In this document: piece by piece, positions 1 through 8,183 of the stretch
Layout of the letters: every line of letters starts with the position of its first letter
Position numbering within the stretch: the first letter of the stretch is position 1
Assembly: GCF_019823105.1 (NCBI RefSeq)
Contig: NZ_CP081958.1
Location: 2,170,001-2,234,000, forward strand
Direction of reading: 5' to 3'
DNA from: Halobaculum magnesiiphilum
GTDB taxonomy: Archaea; Halobacteriota; Halobacteria; Halobacteriales; Haloferacaceae
DNA length: 64,000 nt
Made by a program: the position numbers and the translations under genes
The notes under the pieces: model-generated
The model's input: only the letters and a program-made list of their open reading frames with translations
The model's database searches: none
What the model was told of the DNA's origin: nothing

Positions 1-559
1 CGACGGTCGGCTCGTCGAGCGCGAGGAGGTCCGCTTCGGCCGCGAGCACGCGGGCGATGAACGCCCGCTGGCGCTGCCCGCCCGACAGCCGGCCCACGCG
101 CCGGTCGGCGAGATCGGCGATCCCGACCCGGTCCAGCGCCGCCTCGACTGCCCGGCGGTCGTCGTCGTCGAACCGGCGGAACAGCCGTCCGGGATACCGC
201 CCCATCCGGACGACCTCCCGGACGGTGACGGGCATCTCGTCGCTGGCCTCGCCCACGTCCTGCGGGACGTAGCCGACGCGCCGCCCGCCCTCGAGTCGGT
301 GGGCCGGCTCGCCGAACGTCGAGACGGACCCCCTGTTGGGCCGATGGAGCCCGATCATCAGCTCGAGCAGGGTCGTCTTCCCCGACCCGTTGGGGCCGAT
401 CAGTCCGAGGAACGCCCCCGAGTCCACGACGAGCGAGACGCCCTCGACGACGGGCCGGTCGCCGTAGGCGAACGTCACATCACGGAGCTCGACGATCGGG
501 GTGGCGTCGGAGTCCGCCGGACTCCCGTCGTCGTCGGTCGGACCGGCCTCGGCGCTCAT
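1..559 (-). CDS. Metal ABC transporter ATP-binding protein, ZnuC-like (3' end cut by window)
   Basis: Nucleotide-binding subunit of a zinc/manganese-type ABC importer that powers uptake of metal delivered by the neighbouring binding protein. About 186 residues are in the window. Walker A GPNGSGKTT lies near residues 55-63, the signature LSGGQRQR near 160, and Walker B ending LLALDEPT near 180, so all ATPase motifs are present and only the C-terminal end is missing. The N-terminus carries a short acidic extension. The start ATG overlaps the stop of the upstream lipoprotein gene by 4 bases (ATGA), implying translational coupling. Metal specificity is inferred from the His-rich partner and could also be Mn or Fe. 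Confidence 0.9.
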   Translation of the reverse strand, partial: MSAEAGPTDDDGSPADSDATPIVELRDVTFAYGDRPVVEGVSLVVDSGAFLGLIGPNGSGKTTLLELMIGLHRPNRGSVSTFGEPAHRLEGGRRVGYVPQDVGEASDEMPVTVREVVRMGRYPGRLFRRFDDDDRRAVEAALDRVGIADLADRRVGRLSGGQRQRAFIARVLAAEADLLALDEPTV

Positions 560-1632
560 TCGGTCAACACCCGTTCGAGCGTCGGGAGGTTCACCTCCTC
601 CATCACCTCGACGTACCCCCAGTCCTCGGCGGCCCACTCGTCGGTGAGTCCCGGCATCGCCGTCAGCGGAAGGACCTCCTCGGCGTCGGTCTCCGCGACC
701 AACTGTTCGGCCGCCCGCTGCGATTCCAGGGGGTCAGCACTGACGTACCGCAGCCCGTGTTCGTCGATCACGTCGCCGGCGCGCTCGATGTCGCGCGTCG
801 TGGGCTGATCGTCGGGCGCGAGGCCGGTCAGCGTCCGGAACGACAGCCCGTAGCGCTCGGCGGCGTACGCGAACGAGTCGTGGCCCGCGACGAGCACCGT
901 GTCCCTCGCTGCGTCGGCGACCAGCGATTCGATCCGTTCGTCGAGCGTCTCCAACTCCTCGCGGAACGCCGCGGCGTTGTCCGCGTGGGCGTCGGCAGCG
1001 TCGGGGTCGACCGCCGACAGCGCCTCCCGGACCGTCTCGGCGGCATCGCGCACCCGGAGCGGGTCCATCCAGAAGTGGGGGTCCGTTCCCCCGTGGTCGT
1101 GGCCGCCCTCCTCGCCGTCGTGGTCTTCCTCGTGGTCGTCGTGACTCTCCTCGGTGTGGTCGTTCTCGTGGTGGCTCTCCGCTGTGTGGCTCTCCTCGTG
1201 ATCGTCGTGGCCATCCTCGGTGTGGTCGTCGCCGTGATGTTCGCCGGCGGCGATGAGGTCCACGTCGGCGCTGGCGTCGACGGTTTCCACCCCGCTCCCG
1301 TCGGCGTCGAGGTCCGCGAGCACGTCGTCGACCCACGGCTGGAACCCCTCCATGCCGTGGACGAGCAGGTCGGCGTCGCGGATCTCCTCGCGAACGCGCG
1401 GGCCGGGCTCCCAGCCGTGGCCGTGCTGGCCGACGGGCACGAGCAGGTCCGTCGCGGTCGCGTCGCCTGCGACCCGCGCCGCGATGTCGCCGAAGACGAA
1501 GAACGACCCCTGGGCCGTCGGGCCCGAGTCCGACGTTCCACCGCCGGCTCGACCGCCGAGGCATCCCGCGACCGAACCGACTCCGACCGTCCCGGCCGCG
1601 GACGCGATCAGGCGGCGTCGAGTGATATCCAT
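556..1632 (-). CDS. Metal-binding TAT lipoprotein, ZnuA-like, with His-rich loop
   Basis: Extracellular solute-binding lipoprotein of the cluster A-I (ZnuA/TroA) family that captures Zn or Mn for the adjacent ABC ATPase. The 358-residue protein begins with a twin-arginine signal (TRRRLIA) and a lipobox ending VAGC. Residues about 125-180 form a loop extraordinarily rich in His, Asp and Glu, as in zinc-specific ZnuA proteins. The conserved TDPHFWMDP motif follows the loop, and the C-terminal half carries the VAGHDSFAYAAERYGL metal-site segment. It is the first gene of the operon, and its promoter carries a palindromic operator. Family assignment is firm; Zn specificity is inferred. Confidence 0.93.
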   Translation of the reverse strand: MDITRRRLIASAAGTVGVGSVAGCLGGRAGGGTSDSGPTAQGSFFVFGDIAARVAGDATATDLLVPVGQHGHGWEPGPRVREEIRDADLLVHGMEGFQPWVDDVLADLDADGSGVETVDASADVDLIAAGEHHGDDHTEDGHDDHEESHTAESHHENDHTEESHDDHEEDHDGEEGGHDHGGTDPHFWMDPLRVRDAAETVREALSAVDPDAADAHADNAAAFREELETLDERIESLVADAARDTVLVAGHDSFAYAAERYGLSFRTLTGLAPDDQPTTRDIERAGDVIDEHGLRYVSADPLESQRAAEQLVAETDAEEVLPLTAMPGLTDEWAAEDWGYVEVMEEVNLPTLERVLTE

Positions 1633-1635
1633 CCT

Positions 1636-1666
1636 GGTTGTTAACTGAACAACCTAGAATAATAAC
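1636..1666 (-). promoter_or_regulatory. Promoter and palindromic operator of the metal-uptake operon
   Basis: On the minus strand a TATA-like GTTATTATT (1658-1666) lies about 30 nt before the ATG at 1632, as expected for a leaderless haloarchaeal transcript. Between TATA and start is a 19-bp inverted repeat at 1636-1654 with perfect 7-bp arms GGTTGTT and AACAACC around AACTG. A 9-bp copy of one half, GTTAACAAC, recurs at 1690-1698. A site between TATA and start would block transcription, fitting a DtxR/Fur-type metal-dependent repressor; the regulator itself is not in the window. Confidence 0.6.
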
Positions 1667-1777
1667 TTTGCCATTGGAGTAGGGGAGAAGTTAACAACAC
1701 AACCCGGCACAAGGGACCTCCCGGCACGCCGCGCCGCCGCCCGAACACCGAAGCCCTCGCAGTCCTCCGACGTACCC

Positions 1778-3238
1778 ATGACCGACGCTTCCGCGCCCGC
1801 GAGCGCCGCCAGCCCGGTGGTCGCCGACCGCCTCGACGACTACCGGGCGTCGCTGTTCGACCTCCTGCGCCTGCGCACCGTCAGCGCGACGGGCGAGGGG
1901 ATGGACGCGGGCGCCGACGCCGTCCGCGACCTGCTGGCCGACCACGGGTTCGACGCCCGTCGCATCGAAACGGAGCGCTACCCCCTCGTCTACGGCGAGC
2001 GCATCGCCAACGACCCCGACGCGCCGACGGTCGTCTTCTACGGCCACTACGACGTACAGCCGGCCGAGCACCCCGAGCAGTGGGAGTCGCCGCCGTTCGA
2101 GCCGACGGTGCGCGACGGGAGCGTCTACTGCCGCGGCGCCGGCGACAACAAGGGCCAGTTCGCCGCCCACGCGTTCGCGCTCGACGCGCTCGCCCGCGCC
2201 GACGCGGTGCCCGAGGCGACGGTGAAGCTCCTGATCGAGGGCGGCGAGGAGAGCGGGAGTCGGGGATTGAAGGCGTACCTCGATGGGGACGGTACGGTTC
2301 GCGATCCCGGCGTCGACGCCGACGCCCCCGCGGCGGCCGCCGTCCGCGACGCCGACCTCGTGTACGTCGCCGACGGCCCGCAGCACCGCTCGGGCCGCCC
2401 GACGCTCATCTACGGCAACCGGGGGATCGTCACGTTCCAACTGGACCTCGAAACCGCGAACGCGGACCTCCACTCGGGCAACTTCGGCGGTCCCGTCCCG
2501 AACGCCGCGACCGAACTCGCGGAGGTCGTCGCGTCGTTCACGGAGTACGGCGAGGGGACGGACCCCGATCACGGCTACCCAAGTGGCGGCGACCGCGTCG
2601 CGGTCGACGGCTTCCACGACGGGATCGCGGTGACGGAGGCCGACCGCGACCTCGTGTCGGCGCTCCCCGACGACGCCGACGCGGTGCGCGAGGACCTCGA
2701 CCTCACCCACTTCACGACCGACCGCGACTACTACGAGCGCCTGCTGCTGGAGCCGACGATCACGGTCAACGGCCTCGACGCGGGGTATCAGGGCGAGGGA
2801 AGCAAGACCGTGATACCCCGCGAGGCGACGGCGAAACTCGACTCGCGACTGGTGCCCGGACAGGACCCCGACACGGTCTTCGAGCGTATCGAGGAGCACG
2901 TCGCCGACGTGCATCCGGACGTGGCGGTGCGCAAGGGGACCGGTTTCCCGCCGATGAAGACGCCCGTGGACACCCCCGCGGCGTCGCCCGTGCTGGAGGC
3001 GCTGTCGGCCGTGTGGGGGGCCGAGCCGGTGGAGCTGCCGGTGTTGGGCGGGTCGCTGCCGGCGGCGTTCTTCCGCCGCGTCGACGCGCTCGCGGACGTG
3101 CCCGTGCTGGTGGTGCCGTACGCGAACCCCGATCAGGGGAACCACTCGCCCAACGAGCATCTGGACCTGGACTGCTTCGAGAACGGGATCCGGACGACCG
3201 CGGCGTTCCTGGAGCGGGTCGCCGACGCGGACCTGTAG
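1778..3238 (+). CDS. M20-family metallopeptidase / dipeptidase
   Basis: A 486-residue cytosolic di-zinc peptidase of the M20 family (dipeptidase/acetylornithine deacetylase-like), hydrolysing peptide or N-acyl bonds. The first metal site is at FYGHYDVQPAE (His90, Asp92). The bridging aspartate lies in CRGAGDNKGQ, the catalytic glutamates in EGGEESGS near residue 155, and a late metal histidine in NHSPNE near the C-terminus. The length is typical of the CNDP dipeptidase branch, with a dimerisation domain between the metal-site halves. It is read as a single gene, divergent from the metal operon. The exact substrate cannot be deduced. Confidence 0.9.
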   Translation: MTDASAPASAASPVVADRLDDYRASLFDLLRLRTVSATGEGMDAGADAVRDLLADHGFDARRIETERYPLVYGERIANDPDAPTVVFYGHYDVQPAEHPEQWESPPFEPTVRDGSVYCRGAGDNKGQFAAHAFALDALARADAVPEATVKLLIEGGEESGSRGLKAYLDGDGTVRDPGVDADAPAAAAVRDADLVYVADGPQHRSGRPTLIYGNRGIVTFQLDLETANADLHSGNFGGPVPNAATELAEVVASFTEYGEGTDPDHGYPSGGDRVAVDGFHDGIAVTEADRDLVSALPDDADAVREDLDLTHFTTDRDYYERLLLEPTITVNGLDAGYQGEGSKTVIPREATAKLDSRLVPGQDPDTVFERIEEHVADVHPDVAVRKGTGFPPMKTPVDTPAASPVLEALSAVWGAEPVELPVLGGSLPAAFFRRVDALADVPVLVVPYANPDQGNHSPNEHLDLDCFENGIRTTAAFLERVADADL

Positions 3239-3318
3239 TCGGCACCCACCAGCTCTCCTGCCGTCGGGCCGTCTCCCTCGCCGGCTGCCGAACGCTTTAG
3301 CCGCGAGGCGCACGCCGT

Positions 3319-5244
3319 GTGCGTATGCCCGACACAGCCGGCGCCTACTACGGCGTCGCCCGATTCCTCGCCGTCGAACACGTCGACTCCCCGGCGTTCA
3401 CGCCGGCGGGCCGCCTCCTGTTCCTCGCGTACACCTCCGGCACGCCGCAGGTGTGGACCGTCGACGAGCCGGGCGCGTGGCCGACGCGGCTCACCCCCCA
3501 CGAGGAGCGCGCCTCGGCGCTTTCGGCCTCGCCCGCCGACGAGTCGTTCGTGTACGCGATGGACCGCGGGAGCGACGAGCGCGATCAACTCCTGCACTAC
3601 GACCTCGCGACGGGCGTCGAGCGCGCGCTCACGGACGACCCCGAGTCGAAGCACGCGTGGGGCGCGTGGGGCCCCGACGGCGACTGCGTCGCCTACACGG
3701 CCAACCGCGAGGCGGACGGCCGCTTCGACGTGTACGTACAGGAAGTGGGCGGCGTCGACGGCGACGGCACGGTCACCTCCGCCGGCGACCCCGAGCGCGT
3801 GTACGAGGGGCCGGGCGGCTGGCTGAACGTCGCCGCGTTCGGTCCCGAGGGCCGTCGGATCGTGCTCACGAAGGCGCACTCCAGCTCCGACGAGGACCTC
3901 ACGCTGCTCGATCTGGAGTCGGGGGAGACGACCAACCTCTCCGACGACTCCGAGGCGACGTACTCGCACGTTCACTTCGACGGCGACGGCGGGCTGCTCT
4001 GCGTGACGAACCGCGACAGCGACACGGCCTACGTGGCTCGGCTCTCGCTGTCCGACGGGTCGGTGACGCCCGTCGCGGGCCACGACGTGACGGCCGACGC
4101 GACCGGCGAGCCCGGAACCGACGAGTGGGACGTGGACGGGCTCGCGTTCGACCGCGACACCGGCCGGATCGCGTACACCGTCAACGAGGGCGGCTACTCG
4201 TCGCTTTCCACGGGAACGCTCGCGGGCGACCGCGAGGACCCGCGCTTCGATCCGACCCCGACACCGGACGTGGACGGGATCGCCGCGGACCTCGTCTTCG
4301 GCCCGGAGGCCGGGCGCCTCGCGTACACGCACACGTCGCCGACAACGCCGTACGGGGTTCGGACCTGCGGGTTCGCGGACCGCGACGGCGACGGGGTCGA
4401 CGCGACGGGCACCGCGACCGACTGGACGCCCGTCGGCCGCAACGGCCTCCCCGACTCGGCGTTCCACGCCCCGGAGACGGTCCGCTACGAGACGTTCGAC
4501 GGGCGAGCGATCCCGGCGTACTGGACGCTCCCGCCGGGCGTCGACGCCGACGACCCCGACGAGCGGGTGCCCGCGATCGTCGACATCCACGGCGGGCCCG
4601 AGCACCAGCGCCGGCCGTGGTTCTACCCGACGAAGCAGTACTTCCTGAACCGCGGATACGCGGTGCTGGAGCCGAACGTCCGCGGGTCGTCGGGCTACGG
4701 GACGGCGTATTCGCACCTCGACGACGTGGAGAAGCGCATGGACTCGGTTGCCGACATCGCCGCGGGCGTGGAGTGGCTGGCCGAGCAGCCGTCGGTCGAC
4801 GACGACCGGATCGTCGCCTACGGCCGCTCCTACGGCGGCTTCATGGTCCTCGCGGCGATCACGGAGTACCCGGATCTGTGGGCCGCCGCCGTCGACTTCG
4901 TCGGCATCGCCGACTTCACCACCTTCCTCGAGAACACCGGCGAGTGGCGCCGCAGTCACCGCGAGGCCGAGTACGGGAGCCTGGACGACGACTACGAGTT
5001 CCTGAAGTCGATCTCGCCGCTGACGAGCATCGAGGAGGTCCGGTGTCCGCTGTTCGTCCAACACGGCGCGAACGACCCGCGGGTACCGGTCGGGGAGGCC
5101 GAGCAGGTCGCGGAGGCGGTACGCGAGCAAGGGGTGCCCGTCGAGACGCTGATCTTCGAGGACGAGGGCCACCACACGACGAGCCGGGAGAACCTGATCG
5201 CGGAGTTCGAGGCGATCGCGGACTTCCTCGACGAGCACGTCTGA
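3319..5244 (+). CDS. S9-family serine peptidase (acylaminoacyl-peptidase/oligopeptidase type)
   Basis: A 641-residue prolyl-oligopeptidase-family enzyme that cleaves short peptides. The N-terminal two thirds are WD40/PD40-like beta-propeller repeats with motifs such as DEDLTLLDLESGETTNL. The C-terminal alpha/beta hydrolase carries the triad: Ser504 in GRSYGG, Asp586 in ANDPRVP and His618 in EGHH. The oxyanion region VDIHGGPE is present. The ATG at 3325 gives a possible shorter form (MPDTAGAYYG); the annotated ATG at 3319 is the most upstream one. No signal peptide is visible, so it is probably cytosolic and acts after other proteases. Confidence 0.9.
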   Translation: MRMPDTAGAYYGVARFLAVEHVDSPAFTPAGRLLFLAYTSGTPQVWTVDEPGAWPTRLTPHEERASALSASPADESFVYAMDRGSDERDQLLHYDLATGVERALTDDPESKHAWGAWGPDGDCVAYTANREADGRFDVYVQEVGGVDGDGTVTSAGDPERVYEGPGGWLNVAAFGPEGRRIVLTKAHSSSDEDLTLLDLESGETTNLSDDSEATYSHVHFDGDGGLLCVTNRDSDTAYVARLSLSDGSVTPVAGHDVTADATGEPGTDEWDVDGLAFDRDTGRIAYTVNEGGYSSLSTGTLAGDREDPRFDPTPTPDVDGIAADLVFGPEAGRLAYTHTSPTTPYGVRTCGFADRDGDGVDATGTATDWTPVGRNGLPDSAFHAPETVRYETFDGRAIPAYWTLPPGVDADDPDERVPAIVDIHGGPEHQRRPWFYPTKQYFLNRGYAVLEPNVRGSSGYGTAYSHLDDVEKRMDSVADIAAGVEWLAEQPSVDDDRIVAYGRSYGGFMVLAAITEYPDLWAAAVDFVGIADFTTFLENTGEWRRSHREAEYGSLDDDYEFLKSISPLTSIEEVRCPLFVQHGANDPRVPVGEAEQVAEAVREQGVPVETLIFEDEGHHTTSRENLIAEFEAIADFLDEHV

Positions 5245-5565
5245 GCGTTTCCGGGGGTCGGCCGGCCGCGGGGTCGGTCACGTTCGGTACGTCGCCGGAG
5301 AATGAGACCTCCGGAGTCGGTGTGTCATCCGGTGAATCAGGTTCGGTTGACAGTGTCGCGGTTTCTCGATCGATCGGCTCGGATCGCTCTCGACCGACCT
5401 CGACAGCGACGGCCCCTTTCAGTCCCACCCACAGCACCGCACAGTGGCCTCCCCCTCCCCAACCGACTCGCTCGGCTTCGCCTCGCTCGCCCCTCGCGCG
5501 CCCTCGCTCGCGCACGAGGCGCGAGCGCCGCACGCCACCGCGACGCCGTATCTACCACCGCACGC
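5245..5565. other. Intergenic region between convergent genes, holding one copy of an 18-bp repeat
   Basis: A 321-bp stretch between the 3' ends of the S9 peptidase and the creatininase-like gene. I see no credible coding frame. Positions 5410-5427 are the reverse complement of an 18-bp sequence at 23759-23776 (TGGGACTGAAAGGGGCCG), and both copies sit beside CG-rich low-complexity sequence full of GAGCGAG/CTCGCTC runs (5467-5530 here). It may act as a bidirectional terminator or be an intergenic repeat element. Confidence 0.5.
5410..5427 (-). repeat. 18-bp intergenic repeat, copy 1
   Basis: Read on the minus strand this is TGGGACTGAAAGGGGCCG, identical to 23759-23776 on the plus strand. Each copy is followed, in its own orientation, by purine-rich GAGCGAGC-type sequence. 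No coding function is seen. Confidence 0.6.
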
Positions 5566-6315
5566 TCACCACCCGTTCTCGATGTCCTCGTTCAGCGCCT
5601 CCAGGATCCGCTCGGTCGTGTTCGCCACCACCTGCTCCATGAACCCCGGGTCCGAGTTCGTCGGGTCGCCGAGCCCGCCCAACTCGGTCACGTCCGAGAA
5701 GTACGTCCACGAGCGCGTCTCCGGGAGGTCGTCGGCCTCCTGTGGTTCCTTCCGGTCGGACTTCACGAGGTCCTCGCGCACCAGTTCGACGAAGCTCGTC
5801 TCGTGGTCGCCGGCGTGGCCCCATCCCTCGCCGAAGTGGTCCTCCAACTCGTCGCGCCCGAAGTCCGTCCAGTGGACGAAGTGGGCGCCGATGTCGTGGT
5901 CGCGGTTCAGCCGGTCGGTGGCGAGCGCGAGCGCCTCCTTGTTGCCGCCGTGGCAGTTGAGAAAGAGCACGCGCTCGGCGCCGTGGTCCGCGAGCGAGGC
6001 GCCGATGTCGATGAGGGCCTGCTTGTAGGTGTCCTGCGAGAGCGTGATCGTCCCGGGGAACGGCATGTGGTGCTCGCTGTACCCGTACGGGAGCGTCGGC
6101 GCGCGCAACAAGTCGAGGTCGTGGTCGGACGCGGCGTCGACGAGCTCCGCCGAGAGGTGCCCGGCGCGGAGGCTGTCGGTGGAGAGCGGCAGGTGGACGG
6201 AGTGCTGCTCGGTGCTGCCGGTGGGGACGACGACCGCGTCGGCGCCGAGGAAGGCGTCGCCCGCGTCCTCCCAAGTCATCGTCGCCAGATCGTGTTCGGT
6301 CTCGGGTTCGGGCAT
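5566..6315 (-). CDS. Creatininase-family amidohydrolase
   Basis: A 249-residue member of the creatininase/MftE/ArfB fold family of metal-dependent amidohydrolases. Family hallmarks are seen: PTGSTEQHSVHLPLSTD near residues 29-45 with the metal-binding Glu and His, the YGYSEHHMPFPGT segment, the LNCHGGNKEA loop, and a late GWGHAGDHETS motif. In archaea this family includes the riboflavin-pathway enzyme ArfB, but the sequence alone does not separate these functions and no riboflavin genes are adjacent. Start at 6315 (MPEPETEHD) is preferred over an in-frame ATG 66 nt upstream that would add an Arg-rich, non-haloarchaeal tail. Confidence 0.82.
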   Translation of the reverse strand: MPEPETEHDLATMTWEDAGDAFLGADAVVVPTGSTEQHSVHLPLSTDSLRAGHLSAELVDAASDHDLDLLRAPTLPYGYSEHHMPFPGTITLSQDTYKQALIDIGASLADHGAERVLFLNCHGGNKEALALATDRLNRDHDIGAHFVHWTDFGRDELEDHFGEGWGHAGDHETSFVELVREDLVKSDRKEPQEADDLPETRSWTYFSDVTELGGLGDPTNSDPGFMEQVVANTTERILEALNEDIENGW

Positions 6316-6446
6316 ACGTCCGTGCCGGTCGCCCCGGGGCATACCCCTTCGGGAAGCGGCACGCCGGGGCCGCGCCGGCACACGGGGGGTTCGGCGGCCC
6401 CCGACGGGCCACGCGGCTTGAAGTCGCGCCGGCCCGACCCCGGACC

Positions 6447-8078
6447 ATGAACGACGAGGGACGCGCCGCGGCGGCCGACCTGATCCGGCGAACGATGCGG
6501 CGCGACCGGCTCCCCGGCGTCAGCGTCGCCGTCGTCGACCGCGACGGCGTCCGCTACGCCGAGGGGTTCGGCGCCCGCGACCTGGCGGGGAACCGCCCGG
6601 CGACGCCGGAGACGCTGTACGGCGTCGGATCCGTCACCAAGTCGGTGACGGCGCTGGCGATCGCGCAACTGGCCGAGGCGGGGATGCTCGACTTCGACGA
6701 CCCGGTCTCGGACCACCTCGACGTGGACCTCGGCGACGACCCCGACGACCCGATCCGGCTGCGGCACCTCCTGTCGCACGCCTCCGGGGTCCCGTCGCTG
6801 GCGACGAGCGAGGCGCTCATCGGCCGCCGGCTCCGCCGCGACACCGACACCCTCCCGCTGTCGACGGAGGCGGACTTCCGGGCGCACGTCGAGGGCGCCG
6901 TCGGCGGCGACGGTCGCGGCGGAGACGGTCGCGGCAGCGACACCGGCGGCGACGACACCGACGGCGCGGGTTCGGTCGGCGGCGGTTCAGTCGGCGGCGA
7001 CGCGGCCGGCGGCCCGACGACCGCGGGCACCGAACACGTCGGCGCGCCCGGCGAGCGGTTCGCCTACAGCAACGAGGGGTACGTTCTCCTGGGCGACGTG
7101 ATTGAGGCGTGTACCGGCCGCCCGTACGATCGCTACGTCGCCGAGCACGCCCTCGACCCGCTCGGGCTCGACCGCGCCACCTTCGACGACACGGCGTTCG
7201 CGATGGACGACGACCACGCCACCATGTACCTGCGCGAGGACCGGGGGTCCGGTCCCGCCGCCGCCCACGCCCGCGGCGGGCCCGCGGGCGACGCCGGAGG
7301 ACGGGACGACCTCGTGGCGGCGTCGGTTCCCGTCCGCGAGCTGTCGCGGCCGGCGGGCGGGCTGTTCGCCTCGGTCGAAGGGCTCGGGCGGTACGCCCGG
7401 CTGCTGTTGAATGACGGGAGCCTCGACGGCCGGGAGGTCGTCTCGCCCGAGTCGGTCGCGGCGCTCACCGAGGGGCGCGTCGACACGCCCGGCGGCCCGT
7501 ACGGCTTCGGGTGGCGGACCCGCGAGTCGTGCGGCCGGGAGCTCGTCGGCCACTCCGGGTCCATCGCCGTCTCGACGGCGTACGTCGGATTCAGCCCCGA
7601 GGCGGGGATCGGCGTCGCCGTCGCCGCGAACGCCGCGCCGGGCTACCCGCTGGTCCGGCTCGGGGAAGGGGTGTTCGCGTGCGCGCTCGGGGAGGAGCCG
7701 TCGGAGGCGGTCCCGTTCTTCGAGCGCCGCCGGCGCTTCGACCGGCTGGCCGGCGAGTACGCCTCGTATCGTGGTGTGAAGCGTGCGATCGTCACCCGCG
7801 ACGGCGGCGGCCTGCGGCTCGAATTGGCCGGCCCGCTCGGCGGCGAGTCGCTGCCGTTGACCGAAGCCGCCGGCGACGACCCGCACGCGTTCACGACGTC
7901 CAACGAGGCGGGCGAGCGGGTGCCCGTGGAGTTCCGCGTCGGCGACGAGGACGGCGGCGGGGACGACAGAGCCGGAGGCGACGCCGGCGCAGCATCGGAC
8001 GGCGGTCGGGGCGTCGACCTGTTGTACGACCGCTGGCACCTCCACAAGGTCGCGGACGACCCCGAGGCGTCGCTGTAG
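6447..8078 (+). CDS. Serine hydrolase, beta-lactamase/penicillin-binding-protein-like (class C fold)
   Basis: A 543-residue serine beta-lactamase-related hydrolase, probably an esterase or peptidase rather than a resistance enzyme. Catalytic Ser62-Lys65 lie in SVTK, the second motif is YSN (Tyr207, Asn209), and the HSGS element near residue 370 takes the KTG position. A Gly/Asp/Ser linker of roughly 45 residues (about 150-195, repeats such as GGDGRG) is inserted between the first and second motifs, and a smaller acidic Gly-rich insert lies near the C-terminus. No clear signal peptide is visible. The substrate is unknown. Confidence 0.85.
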   Translation: MNDEGRAAAADLIRRTMRRDRLPGVSVAVVDRDGVRYAEGFGARDLAGNRPATPETLYGVGSVTKSVTALAIAQLAEAGMLDFDDPVSDHLDVDLGDDPDDPIRLRHLLSHASGVPSLATSEALIGRRLRRDTDTLPLSTEADFRAHVEGAVGGDGRGGDGRGSDTGGDDTDGAGSVGGGSVGGDAAGGPTTAGTEHVGAPGERFAYSNEGYVLLGDVIEACTGRPYDRYVAEHALDPLGLDRATFDDTAFAMDDDHATMYLREDRGSGPAAAHARGGPAGDAGGRDDLVAASVPVRELSRPAGGLFASVEGLGRYARLLLNDGSLDGREVVSPESVAALTEGRVDTPGGPYGFGWRTRESCGRELVGHSGSIAVSTAYVGFSPEAGIGVAVAANAAPGYPLVRLGEGVFACALGEEPSEAVPFFERRRRFDRLAGEYASYRGVKRAIVTRDGGGLRLELAGPLGGESLPLTEAAGDDPHAFTTSNEAGERVPVEFRVGDEDGGGDDRAGGDAGAASDGGRGVDLLYDRWHLHKVADDPEASL

Positions 8079-8183
8079 CCGCGTTTCGTCCCGCGGCGCG
8101 ATCGGCGGACGACCCGGGACGGACCGTGTGACGGCCACCCGCGAAAGGGTTACAAAGGGATTCGGCATACTCTCCGGCAACTG

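Noticed and set aside
3133..5238. Roughly 700-codon frame antisense to the S9 peptidase
   Set aside because: The sense strand has a complete catalytic triad; the antisense product is low-complexity Arg/Val/Leu.
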